The notes under the pieces: generated by a model | What the model was told of the DNA's origin: nothing | What the model saw: the letters and a program-made list of their open reading frames with translations, nothing else | Databases searched by the model: none | In this document: piece after piece, positions 1 through 10,479 of the stretch | Position numbering within the stretch: position 1 is the first letter of the stretch | How the letters are laid out: the number at the start of each line of letters is the position of its first letter | Position numbers and translations under genes: made by a program | NCBI GenBank assembly: GCA_011503125.2 | Contig: WWBZ02000010.1 | Coordinates: forward strand, 930,001-994,000 | DNA: 64,000 nucleotides | Direction of reading: 5' to 3' | Source: Botryosphaeria dothidea | Lineage: Eukaryota > Ascomycota > Dothideomycetes > Botryosphaeriales > Botryosphaeriaceae

Positions 1-720
1 AATAATTATACTCGTGTGAGTTGTTTGTCGCTGAAATAGACTAAGTGGTCGCGGGACCCTAAAAGGCAATTTCAGCTAGAATAATACCTGAGTAGATTAT
101 ATGATCGTCTAAACCGAGTTAGAGGCTGTCCAGGATGCATGTACGGATTTTCCATCCGCAGGTCCGGTCATTCTTTCCGTTTTACCAATCCAATGCTCGG
201 CTGCATCGTCCTTCTATCGTCAAGCCTCGACGACTGCCAACCCGCTAAGTACGGCTGTGTCATTCTTCTTCCCCAGATTCGACAGGAAAGAACAAGATGT
301 TGTGGAAGGAGATTTGCTGATGAAGCCATCCGGCACATTGCAATCGGTATAGAGCGCTGGCGACCTTATTGGCAAGTTTTGCTCGAAACTCCAGGAGAGG
401 CGGACGTTGGCTCAAAATCGGCTTCCAGGAGATCGTTTAGTGTTTGTGGCATCTGGGTAGATCCTTTCGGTGGCATGAATATAAATCCGACAGTCATCAT
501 GCCCACGACTACGTATCCAAGGCACTACAGAACGTAATGGTGCTGTTCTTCATCAACAAAATCTGATCTGAAGAGATGTCGGCTGACTTGTTCTTTCCGG
601 TCATCAAGTTCCATCTAGAGCTGCTCAGAGTCGACTGTGTCTCTAAAGTGCTTCCACTCTACCAGGACTACATGATCCTTTGAAAACGAGGGAGAGTGGT
701 CCCCACAAGTAGGTGAGTAG
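1..720 (-). pseudogene. Broken fungal pseudokinase (NLR/HeLo-associated type), truncated by window start
   Basis: The minus strand shows, in the right order but in more than one frame, blocks of the kinase-like domain common in fungal HeLo/NLR-type proteins: VVLVEWKHF near 640-665, CLGYVVVG near 505-530, FMPPKGS near 455-480, KLANKVASALY then AGWLHQQISFHNILFF near 285-345, PYLAGW near 245, and IIYSGIILAEIAF near 30-75. In-frame TAG codons lie at 615-617 and 525-527, and at least two frame changes separate the blocks, so it is not functional as read. No HRD or DFG motif was seen, which fits a pseudokinase. Such domains usually accompany cell-death or allorecognition proteins; that role is inferred from the family. 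The 5' end is unclear and the 3' end lies outside the window. Confidence 0.6.
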
Positions 721-2463
721 TCGTCAATGTTTGTCGGGCTGTCTCAACCATCCGATGGGGTGCATTGTTTGGATATTTGGCTATCGTTGTTGGGAATGCT
801 AATTATCTCCATTGTCCTGCGCTCCGTGTTAGGCCATTCAGCAAGTAGACCCCCGAACGATCGAACCGTTGTGTTACAATACTAGAGTCGTTTAAGGATA
901 TCTGTGCTCCGCAGGCTGTGTTTCGCGGGTGTTTTGCTCCAAGTGGTTGGCTGTATCACGCCTCAATCTTACCACTGCAGAATTCATTTTCGTAATGCGT
1001 TTTGGGTACTGCCTCCTTTCTGGAGCAGGTCACATGGCAGTAGCGGAGCACCCCTCCGCTTTTCCGAGCCAGCCCGAAATCTTGGCCCAAATAAGTACGC
1101 CGGGTTGAGGGAGGATCAACAGAACAGAATTCCGGCGCCGATCCTTCAGAAATTACTCCCAGAAACATACAAGAAATCTATCATTTCCTAACACCATCTG
1201 CTATCATCATTCAGTCATCACGGACTAGCAATGACCAACTTAAATCCTTAGACCCAATCTTCATCCCTGCAACCTTTAAGGGCAGGGCAGAGGCAACGCG
1301 CCCACGGGGTGGTCCAGTCGCCGCTTCCTGGCACGTAATCCGATCATTCTATCACTTCTGATTTCTTTTTGGACTTTACGGACGTTCTATGCGCGGTCGC
1401 AGTAGAAGAGCATTGAAGAGACACATCAATCATGGGTGCCTAAGAAGCACCGAATTGCTCAGCTCTCAGGCGCTTCCAAGTACTATTCTGGTTCCCAGCA
1501 GCAAGCCATCCAATGAAGCTCTCGACTCAAGAGCAATATTCCCATTGCCGGACGACATACCACCTTGGTTGACCGCGCTTACTCTTAGCCACCCGAAAGA
1601 GTCGAGAAAAACGATGTTCCACCTCAAGCATAAGTCTTCCAAGAACCTTGCTCTCACACTCGACCTTCCAGATTCTATCGACACGCTTGGTTTAGAAAAC
1701 CGAGAAGACAATTTCCATTCTCAGCATAGGAGGAACGACAAAAGGATTGAAATACTGGACCTCTTGTGCATCAAGCATGAAAGCGTCCGAATTAGTCAGG
1801 GCGCGGTTTTGAAAATACCTGTATGCGCTTCCGTCACGCAGATGAAAGCTCTCTTCAACTCCGGGTCCATCGGTGTAGGAACGGACTAATGATCATCAAC
1901 GCAGCGCAAAACCCAGACGCCGCGCCAGATATGGTGGAATTCCTTCTGAGGGCTCGAGGTTGCAGCAGCCAGGACAAAGTGTTGGACTATGAACTGTTAG
2001 GAGAAACAGGGTCTTATTGTACCAAGGATCAACAGCGAAAATTTGCTAGATAGCTACTATATAAGAGGCTGCAGGGTCACCTACCCTCCTCCTCATGCCA
2101 CTCATCATCTGGTAATGCGAATAATCACAATTCAACACAAAGTGCTCGAAGAAGCCATCTACACGGAAATCCACAAGTTTCGCTTCGAGAACAGGGCTCT
2201 GGTCGCTGATCGTATTCTATCCCTTTACCCAGATTTCATAGCGACTGAAACTTTGGTCCAAACCGCAGCCAGAGGGGAAAAGGGGGATTATGTGGAAGGA
2301 CAGTCATTTGGCCTCAGATTGCTCGGACATTATACTCTATAACGATATATACGGCCCTGAAAGAATTAAAGTTAAGGCGAAAAAGAATTAGGTAGAAGAT
2401 TAAAAAGATAAAGGATATTCCGCACCGGTATCGTACTAAAACCGAGATTGAAAGCAGTTAAGA
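721..2463. other. No recognisable gene; a few unassigned open frames
   Basis: Balanced composition without the TpA excess of the transposon blocks. The longest open frame is 1389-1889 on the plus strand (166 codons), followed by shorter plus frames at 1823-2053 and 2043-2342. The stretch around 1890-1960 (PDMVEFLLRARG) is faintly like an ankyrin helix, but no full repeat can be built and the frames do not join. These could be remnants of a repeat domain that once followed the pseudokinase, or nothing. Confidence 0.25.
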
Positions 2464-4571
2464 CTAGTCAAGTACAAAGATATTCAACCGTAGACGTGTC
2501 TCTTTCCACCTCTTTAACAGAGCTACCCCCAACCCTACACGACGGTAAGTGTCTCCATGGTTCTCAGCAAGTATGATGTTAAGTACGACTATGTGGGGCC
2601 TTTTCCAGTCATCGATGACAGCGCCTTCAGAATCAAAATGCCGTACGTCTCCATGTACATCATCTCCCCAGCAACGGGGAGAGATCCCAGAGATTTTGAA
2701 GTATAAATTACTCTACGCCTCAGTTGCTTGCAAAACCGATAGAGCAAGAACTTCCACTTGCGCTTGGCCATTTCCCGCACTGACCAAGCGCTCGTAGTCG
2801 TCAGATGGTCGGTCCAAGAAAATCCACCCGCGGAGTACGTTTTAGTTCGGCGTAAGCAATCGGGCGAGGCCGGGCCTTTGGGTTTTGTCGGTTGGGTTCA
2901 GGTAGAAGAACGCAGGACATTGAGTGTGAACCAAGACTCGTCGTGAAATGCTCTCTAGATCCAAGCTAGTCCCAGACGCCCTGTCCTCGAGAAGCTGATC
3001 CAAATCGGGTGGTCTAGTAGCTGTGCGAAATTGCATATGACTCGTCCAAGTAGAATAGACCCGTTCTTGAAGCTCGTTCCAGGTTATGTTTAGTCTAAAT
3101 CCCGGTGGCATCTATGCAGTGAAGCAGCCTTCTCTCCAAGCAAGGATAGAAGAGGCTTGTAGAACCCTTACTCGTTGACCGTAGTCGGAACCTAGGTCAG
3201 GGGGCGGCAAATTCCAGTCTTCTACTACAGTAGTGATTGAAGTCAAATGAACACCTCCTTTAGCTCCTTTTGCGTAGAACGCCCAAGAGGCTATGGGCAC
3301 TCCCATATACTTGTGGTAGTGCCTGTCACACCCGGCCGAACGCACCGAAGCCCATGACCAAGAAGGAAAATTTCCGTTTCTAGAGGAATTCCCTAGGACC
3401 CAAAGGATTGCGCGGTCAAACTCTTCAAATGGCATGCCATACCGGTGGTTCTATCCGTACGAGTCGTTCAAGATCCCGTTGAAAGCCGAGATTCTGTCCC
3501 TAGGAAACGAGAGCTGCCGCCCGCTGTAATCGTTGATTCGCTCAAGGAATGTGATATAAGGATGGCTCGGCTCCTTCACGTAGGCTTTGCGCTTGCAAAA
3601 ATACAGCAATCTCTTCGACAGATTCTCCTCTTGATAAGCCCATCCACGGGCGCCCCATTTGCATCTGGAGGGGTTATTGTTTCGAATCTGACTGGCTTTA
3701 AGAAATCGCCACCCTGGAACTCGCAATTCGAAAGGCAGCAGTTGATTTCCCGATATTCCAGGAATTGGTTCCAAGGTGTTGTCGTTGGCGCATGCAACAA
3801 CGGTAAAAGCAGAGCGGCCGTACATTTTGTCCATGACGTTGATCACATCGCCGGGATCGTCCTGCAAGATACGTAGGCGGTCAACCCAAAGGTAGCGCTT
3901 CCCGAGCTTTGTGCAGGCGGTCATGGCGTCCTTGATTGTTGCCGGGACATCCTGAAAATTCAGCCTACCGGGTGCCTCCAAGCTCATGATGTTGTCGGAG
4001 ATCGCTCTCAAGCTGAGCCTTGCTGCTTCTGAACTGCCCTAGACATAGCTAAGGGTGACGTATTCGCAGTTGGCTGGGGCCATGGTAATGCATGCCTCTT
4101 GAACATCAATAACCCTGAGTCCTTCTATCCATGAGCATTTACGTGACTAGTATCCTCGAGCTGCTCTCTGAGGCTAATCCAGTCGCTATCATCAAGGCGC
4201 GTCTCCTTGACAACAACGTCGTCAGAAACAGATGATCCATGGTAGTCCCCGTAGACATCGATGGATGCAAATTGGCGTGGGACTCCGGTTCTGTGATCTT
4301 CTTCTATGGAACAACCAACCCATCGCTTCGGATTCGAATCGCCATCCAAATGACCATAATAGAAGTCGAACTGTAAGCTTATACTTGGTTGGGGTAGCCT
4401 GTCGATCCTGGAAGATGCGATGCCCTTCCTGATAATTCTACAACCGGGACACTGTCGGCAAGGTTGGAAGTCATGGAAATGCACCTGATCACTTCGTAGT
4501 CCACTGAAAAGGCAGCATTTGTAGACATGCTCAAGACGAAGATGTTGCCAAAAGGGGCAAAACGATGCCAT
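2464..4571 (-). pseudogene. HET (heterokaryon incompatibility) domain gene, inactivated
   Basis: The frame running from about 4140 down to 2464 carries the HET landmarks in order: LRVIDV, TLSYV*GSS (canonical SYVWG with Trp replaced by TAG), IKDAMTACTKLGKRYLWVD, ILQDDPGDV, RGWAYQEENLSKRLLYF, FPSWSWASV, and a C-terminal YRRVGLG. Five stops lie in this one frame: 4039-4041, 3451-3453, 3112-3114, 2842-2844 and 2713-2715. A single-base frameshift near 4138-4143 separates the N-terminal part, which may start at Met 4569-4571 (MASFC) or further upstream. Each stop can be explained by a CpA to TpA change. HET proteins trigger programmed cell death after non-self recognition. The open frame continues upstream to 5300 but shows no recognisable domain there. 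Confidence 0.85.
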
Positions 4572-5541
4572 GGTCGTTCGAGGTGAAGGAAACCTGTCGC
4601 ATTCTTCGTGAAATGCTCGGGGGAAAATACTCAACCCAGACCAGGAATGTTGTTGGATTGTCCGGCAATGCGAACAGGTAGAAGGTGGAGGTTGGCTCGA
4701 CAATTCATCAGACTCTTGTCCAGACACCGGAATACCCGGCTCGCCAATTTCTGAGCTAACCCGCAGGAGCTCGTCATCGCCTTCGTCGAAGGGCTTGGGT
4801 TCTGTCGCTGCCACGCCGGCTCTGCGGCTTGGAGACAGGAGCAAGCGAGGCAGCCAGAGAAGCAGCTGAGCCAGTGAGAATACCCACGGTCTAAGCCAGG
4901 AAGATATCAATAGGTCTGGGTCTCGACGGCTGCGATACCTTGTTCCGTTAGCATGCGCACCAATCTCGCAGAGGAACGACTGCAGCTGCTTGGAGCTGTT
5001 GACGGCGAGAAACAGTCGCAATTTCAGCATACCCGAGAGCCACCGTTTAAGGCCATAAGCATAAAGCAGCGAGGAGTGTAGCAGCCGTATACCGCGGCCG
5101 CTTAAATTATACTCTAATACCCACAACGCCACCGAGAAGGAGTGCTGCATGCGTGTGCGAAGCGATGTACGTTGGCAGTGGAGAATGCTGAGTTGCGAAA
5201 GGCGGACGGTGCGAGCGGGAGATGCGAGGGGGCGGTGTTCATGCTTGGTTTGACTACCGGTAGAACTATATGCGCTGCTATGAACGCCTTGATGCCACAC
5301 TCCTCCGGCGGCTCGGCCTACAAATAATCCTCGACCTGACCGAGGATCTTAGCCTCCGCATCACCCCACAATCGCCGAGGCACGCGAGCTGACCCGACCT
5401 TCGCGGCCTTCCGAGGACATCACGAGCGTAACGAAGCAACAAACAGGAGAGTTCCCTTCCGTCTGGCAAGACCTCACCTCACAGCAGACTCGATGTGTCA
5501 GTATCCGGCGGGAAGAATCTCCGCAACGTTAAGCGGATATT

Positions 5542-6948
5542 CTACGTCTCTGAGCGGACTCCATACTTCACGCATACCTTCGTAACAAGGCCGCTACGAA
5601 GGAGCTTGAAAGCTTCTCTGTCCTGTTTTGCTCCATCACCAATGCGTCTTGCTTCCATACCCAACACCATGAATTCCTGCATGAAAGTAAGATCGCCGAG
5701 GCTATGCATGATGAGAGTCCATCTGGCGAGCAATTCCACGTCATGGAGCAACTCACGGACTACGGGTGAAGACATCAGGTCATCATCTGCCGTGTCAAAC
5801 GGATCGAAGACGAAGAGCGCGGTGCAAAGCGCGCGCGTCGTACGGAACTGTACGGCATCACCCTCGCGGACATTCTGACCCATCTCGCCGAGACGCGGAC
5901 CAACCCGCGAGTGCAGAAACACGTGCTCGTTGATTTGCATCACATCGTGGCACCAGCCGAGCATGTCGCGTTCCATAGTCTTGACGTCGTTATGCACCAC
6001 GCTACTACGCAAAGGCGAGATGGGAGCTTGCGGCAACGGTTCGGTGCTGGAGGAGCGCCCGCGTTTTCTGCCTGGGACGAGGCCGTTCGCGGCGCACTCG
6101 AGACGAGTCCGGAGGGATTTGGCGTCTTCGCCATTAGAAGACTGGCCCTCACAGTCGGTTTCCACAACGGCTTCGGGCATGTCAGACCCATCACTCACGG
6201 CCCTCGGTGGTGGGGCACTGGAAGTGCGCCTGACTTGGACCGTGGATGGTCCGGTCGTCGCGTAGGCCGGGGGAGGCGGAGGACTGGCCGCATCGCTGCC
6301 GACGTAAGACTTGTCCCAGTCCATGAGAACGGCACCCTTTCCACCGAATATGCAGGCCAGGTCAAGCGAAGGCTTCTGGGGGCCGCTGAGCAGAAGCTTC
6401 TCCATGAGCTTGAAGCCCTCATGCGCATAGTCGCTGGATTTCATGTAGACGGTGAAGGCTTGGGCCTGGGATAGAGATCTCAGCCCGAGCAACAAGTCCT
6501 GCGATGTCGAGTTGTGTGGTTTGACCTTTGTATTTGTGTCGGGCCGCACGATAAAGCCGGGGCTGGTAAGGCGAAAGGATGCGCGGAGAACACGGCTGGA
6601 GGCAGATAGCCTTGCTTCGCTGATGGCCGAGGAGATGACGGGGGTGGTGATGGCGGAGACGTCGACGATTTCGAAGCGTACGGAGGGCTTCTCCGCGGTG
6701 TTAGGCGATGCATGGAGCGGAAGAAGCAGGAGGAAGGGGTGGGACTGTGACCGTCCGCCGCGCGTCAGGGCCACGGACAAGGCAAATCGAGCGATGATAT
6801 GTTGTTCGGTTAGCCTTATTCTCAAGAAGAGCTGGACTGCGGTTTTGTTTGTTGTAGAGGTAGATCCAAGCGCGCAGTGGTCCTGAGTGTCTGTGTCTTG
6901 CCATTGCACGAAAACACGCTCGTTCACAGCATCACTGGCGGCCGACAT
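5542..6948 (-). CDS. Uncharacterised fungal protein, 468 aa
   Basis: One uninterrupted frame of 468 codons from ATG to stop, with no intron needed and no RIP-like stops, in contrast to its neighbours. The N-terminal part (about residues 1-190) looks globular and beta-rich. Residues about 220-330 are low complexity, with a proline run (PPPPPA), serine-rich acidic stretches and a basic patch GRKRGRSSS that could be a nuclear localisation signal. The C-terminal part (about 335-468) is predicted helical and includes MGWC/MLGWCHDVMQ and DPFDTADDD. No membrane segment or signal peptide is evident. I do not recognise the family. The unbroken frame in a decayed setting argues that it is a real, expressed gene. 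Confidence 0.75.
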   Translation of the reverse strand: MSAASDAVNERVFVQWQDTDTQDHCALGSTSTTNKTAVQLFLRIRLTEQHIIARFALSVALTRGGRSQSHPFLLLLPLHASPNTAEKPSVRFEIVDVSAITTPVISSAISEARLSASSRVLRASFRLTSPGFIVRPDTNTKVKPHNSTSQDLLLGLRSLSQAQAFTVYMKSSDYAHEGFKLMEKLLLSGPQKPSLDLACIFGGKGAVLMDWDKSYVGSDAASPPPPPAYATTGPSTVQVRRTSSAPPPRAVSDGSDMPEAVVETDCEGQSSNGEDAKSLRTRLECAANGLVPGRKRGRSSSTEPLPQAPISPLRSSVVHNDVKTMERDMLGWCHDVMQINEHVFLHSRVGPRLGEMGQNVREGDAVQFRTTRALCTALFVFDPFDTADDDLMSSPVVRELLHDVELLARWTLIMHSLGDLTFMQEFMVLGMEARRIGDGAKQDREAFKLLRSGLVTKVCVKYGVRSET

Positions 6949-7077
6949 AACGAGGCCCCTGCGAATCGTCAGCGTAATAAAAAGCGGAACCCTATGCTAG
7001 CAAGCATAGACACCCGCCCACCCAGGCTTCGGGAGCAGCCTTGGCTCTAGCGCGCGCTTTGAACGCCACAGCAAGAC

Positions 7078-7292
7078 CCGACCACTACCAAGTGATCCCA
7101 AGGGGAGTTCAGAGCAGATAGCCAGACTCGAGCCACTATGGGAGATACCAAGAGGGAGGTGCAAGTGTGAGCGAACCAGGCGCGGTACAATGCGCTTAGA
7201 CCCACCACTGCGGAACGCGCCCGAGGGGAGTTCGGAGCTCGAGGCTGGACTCGATCCACTGCGGGATGTCCGAGGGAGGTGCAGAGCGAGGA
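7078..7292. repeat. Imperfect tandem duplication (~120 bp) upstream of the 5542-6948 gene
   Basis: Two diverged direct copies, about 7078-7165 and 7199-7292, share blocks such as GGGGAGTTC, GGACTCGA/AGACTCGA and GAGGGAGGTGCA in the same order and spacing. They sit 130-340 bp upstream of the start codon of the minus-strand gene, so they may be part of its promoter or 5' leader. No known factor site was assigned. Confidence 0.45.
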
Positions 7293-7919
7293 TTTGAAAG
7301 GATATGGCGATTAGACAGGCGGTATTTTGCGACGGCCGAGACGGGGGGACAACGGCGGTGATGGTTGCAGTAATGTGGAGGGAAGATGGAGCGAGAGACG
7401 AGGGGGCTGGGGCGCACGGTTAGTGGCTTGGCAGAGGGCACGCTTATCCTTTTTCATTATTGCGTGCAACACCTTGCTTCCTCCACAGTTTAGAAGCATC
7501 GCCATAGAGAGCTCTATCTAACTATTCCCCCTCGCAGCGCCGCCTAGAATAAACCTCTCGCCCTTCCGAGTCTTTGGCGATAGTGCACCCCCCCGGCCCG
7601 CTCGCTACCAGATCGCTAACGAGCCCCCGAGCGCAATGCCGGAGACGCGCCCACGCCCGCGCATCAGCCGCCGAGACTCCTCGCCCGACCCCGATCCATT
7701 ACTATCCGCACCCTAGCCCAGATTCCCGCTACTAAGTCTGAACCCCTTTAAGGCCTAATATAGAGCCATATTCGCATTTATATCACAAGTAATATGGTTC
7801 TTCGGGCTTAGAATCTTATCGAGCCGTAACCACGGCCGGTTATGCGTGTTGAGGAACCGCAGGCTGCAATAGATGTTCTAGTCCACCTATGTGGCGAATG
7901 TAATGACTCCGTAACTAGT
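7293..7919. other. Intergenic; no gene seen
   Basis: GC-rich to about 7700 and then more mixed. Contains only short open frames on both strands, none with a recognisable motif. Confidence 0.4.
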
Positions 7920-8339
7920 CATCTGAATCTGTTGTGGAATCGTTGGCGTTCTCCGAAACGTCGGCCCAATTCTTACTCTCGCCTTCCAAGACGCGAAGAG
8001 CTTTAAACAGTTCATCCTATTGCGAGAATTAGGCCAACAGGCCATCCTTTGTCATGCGTATAATGAACTTGACCAAAATCGATAAAGCCATGCGGGGAGT
8101 CTCCTATTCTTCGACCGCAATTTGGAGAGGCGTCTTGCCACCCGGACTTTTCTTCGTTGCACTAGAACCCTAATCCACTAAGGACAGAGCCGTGTTCATT
8201 ATCGTCACGTCGCAGCTTCTTGCGACTGCGAGATGTAACGCCGTAGCGTCTGTGTCATCTGGCACATTCAAGGTATTTAGGACGCTCCTCTTTCTGCAAG
8301 CGTCTATAAGCGCCAGCATAATATCTAATGCTGTCTCCT
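7920..8339 (-). pseudogene. Ankyrin-repeat protein fragment, RIP-like stops, cut by element B
   Basis: Minus-strand translation gives two ankyrin-like units: ALDIMLALIDACRKRS followed by TDATALHLAVARSCDV, then SPGGKTPLQIAVEE, with typical TALHLA and TPLQIA helices. In-frame TAG codons follow LVD, IAVEE and further positions. The upstream end is cut exactly where element B begins at 8340, so the 5' part of the gene is missing. Downstream the frame turns acidic (ENANDSTTDSDD) and decays. Ankyrin arrays in fungi often form the recognition end of NLR proteins; whether this one did cannot be seen. Confidence 0.6.
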
Positions 8340-8520
8340 TGTCAGGCCCCTTAGGCGCTATCACCTTAGACAGCTAGGCAGATGTCTAGTAGCAACTAAA
8401 GGCCCCAGCTGCACTAAGGACAACTCGGTTAGGCATTAGGGCACGGGTCCAGCGCTAGGCGGTTAGGTATATCTACCCTTCACCCTCTCTTTCGAACTCT
8501 CTTGCCTTTTCTCCTTATAT
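8340..8520 (+). repeat. Element B copy 1 (LTR-like, truncated)
   Basis: Starts TGTCAGGCCCC and follows the sequence of the 230-233 bp repeats at 51213, 53235 and, inverted, 40621 and 51786 until 8520, where the LINE-A tail (TAGA repeats) begins. The last ~50 bp including the CCTCACA end are missing. It interrupts the ankyrin pseudogene. Confidence 0.7.
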
Positions 8521-9775
8521 ATAGATAGATAGATAAATTCATTTCTTCCCGATATAGCTCCCTTACGGGTCCATGCGGGGCTGGCTATCTGTAGTTATTT
8601 TATACGAGGGGGAAAACCTTTTCGCCTGGCAAAAACCCCTCCTCTCTCTCTGGGCATGCTATCCTATACTAGTTCTTGTTTTTCCTTCTTACCAGTAGCG
8701 GCTGCTGTGGCAGCCCTATATTCACCTGCTAGACCTATCTCTTCAGTCCTTATCCTCGTAGTTGTCCGGGTCCTAGTGGTCCTAGTGGTCCTGGTTGTCC
8801 TCCTAGTTCCTCTTCCTGGTTATCTTCCTATATTAGTTCCCTTGCCAGGCTGAATTGCTTAAGCAGCCCTAGGCGTAAGAACTAGTCTATTACTACTTTA
8901 ATCCCCTTCTTTATTAAGAGGAGGGAGTAGTAGTCCGTGGTCCCTGCCCTTTGGAGCATCTATACCCTGCCCTATTAGAAGTGGGGGCAGAAGAGGAGGA
9001 TATGCTTTGGGGTTTGTCTATGCCAGCCGCATGGACAGGCAGGACTAGGGTGCCCTGGCACCTTGCGCCTTAAGAGGAAGTCCTCTAGTCCAATATACTC
9101 TGTACGTAGTAGGGTAGCGAGTATGCTCTGTGGCTTGGATAGTTCGCTGTGGATTTGTCTGATTTTCGGGTTCCACTATGTACTTTGGGCTACTAGCTTG
9201 CCTTGCCTTCCTTAGCTAGTAAACTTTATCCATCTCTCCTTCTACTTGTTCCTATATACTATACGTAGTCTTATTCGCTCTAGGAGGCTCTAGTAGGTAG
9301 GGGGGCAGTAGTAAAAGAGGGAGTTTGCCTTTTTCCTAAGTAGGGATCTCCTAGCTAGGCTAGCGGCACCTCTAGTACTTAGAGTAGCCCTAGCTATCTA
9401 TTTAATACTCTAGTAAGTTTCCTCTACTACTACTACAGCTAGGCTATCTCTAGCTCTAATAGTTTAGGCTAGTACTAGTTTATCTAGGTATAATAAGAGT
9501 AGGGGAATCCCCGTCTTATACTCTAAGGTTTATATACTAGTTAACTTATACGCTCCTAAGATAGTGCGTAGGCACTAGTTTTAGATCTTCTGTAGTGGCT
9601 GGATGGCTATTTTCCTCTACCCTAGGGTCCCCTCCGGGGCATACTATACTCTATAGCTATAAGTAAGGGCTAGCCTTACTACGGCCGTATAGATGTAGCG
9701 GGCTTTAGTAAATAAGGCTCCCTAGGTAGATGCTGCGAGTCGGAAGAGAGATATATACTATTTAATTGCCTTGGC
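8521..9775 (-). mobile_element. LINE-A 3' fragment (copy 3)
   Basis: Closely matches 45877-47120, the 3' end of full-length LINE-A copy 2, and the reverse complement of the end of copy 1 near 22277. It begins with the (TAGA)n tail and TAAATTCATTTC, so the element lies on the minus strand. It contains the C-terminal region of ORF2 with the cysteine/histidine-rich motif and part of the reverse transcriptase thumb. The remaining upstream part is missing because Gypsy-1 starts at 9776. Differences between copies are mainly C/T and G/A transitions. Confidence 0.8.
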
Positions 9776-9959
9776 TGTCAGGGCTCAACCTTAGGATGAT
9801 CGCTGAAAGGTATATTGCGCTATATACGTTAAGCTAGACTTAAGGAGAAAGAGAAGAAGTCGTAGAAGAAAGAGGAAAGTTATATACAAGAAAGGCTTGG
9901 CGTTACGTGATCTGCCGATGATCCTCTGAGGCTTGATCCTGAGGCTTCAGACTCTAACA
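9776..9959 (-). repeat. Gypsy-1 3' LTR (184 bp)
   Basis: TG...CA-bounded direct repeat of 15585-15768, with only a few transitions between the two. Such near-identity suggests that insertion and decay are not very old or that the LTRs escaped much of the mutation. Confidence 0.9.
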
Positions 9960-10049
9960 TTACCCCCCCCCTCCTCCTCCCGGTTCGAGAGGTTACGGGT
10001 TCGAATCCGGGTGGGGACTGTTGCTTTTTGACCTTTCCCTGTTTTTTTT

Positions 10050-10160
10050 TTTGACCCTTCCTGCCCTGCCTGCCCTGCTTGCCCTGCTTGCCCTGTTTGC
10101 CTTGCTTGTCCTGCTTGCCCTGCTTGCCCCACTTGCCCTGTTTACCTTGCTTGCTTATCG
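10050..10160. repeat. Minisatellite with CTTGCCCTG-like 9-bp units
   Basis: About ten imperfect 8-9 bp units (CTTGCCCTG, CCTGCCCTG and variants) lie between the Gypsy-1 chromodomain and its 3' LTR. On the minus strand they read as Lys-Gln-Gly repeats in an open frame that overlaps the LTR, probably a by-product of the repeat. Confidence 0.7.
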
Positions 10161-10479
10161 GTCGCGTTTTTAGTGGGTGTGGGTATATAGGTTGAAAAAG
10201 CGAACCCTGAACCATTAAACGGCTATATAGTGTAGTTAGAAACTTGGCTGACCGACAGCAGGTGCGGTGATACGTGCCTTAGGGTGGCGACATCCCTCAG
10301 TTAATTGGCTCCTATAAGCTTGTCGACTAGCTGTCGAATTAAGGGCCTGCCTGTTAGCAGGGAGAGGGTTGTCCGGCACGGGACTAGGTCCTATGGTCTG
10401 TAATGCCCACACTAGGTAACCGCTTGTGCCTCGCTCGCCCTCGGGGCGGGTGGTGCAGTACTTATCTAGTGTATGCAGG

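Noticed and set aside
139..537. 132-codon plus-strand frame
   Set aside because: It lies opposite recognisable pseudokinase blocks on the minus strand.
5911..6886. Several long plus-strand frames opposite the 468-aa gene
   Set aside because: They overlap one another and the stronger minus-strand gene and show no motif; typical of GC-rich antisense.
8656..8853. Leu/Val-rich open frame, repeated at 46012-46209 and inverted at 21952-22149
   Set aside because: It is the antisense of the Gly/Pro-rich LINE-A ORF2 end, present wherever the LINE tail is present; not an independent membrane peptide gene.
9990..10020. Possible tRNA gene
   Set aside because: Only a T-arm-like segment is seen; no acceptor, D or anticodon arms can be paired.
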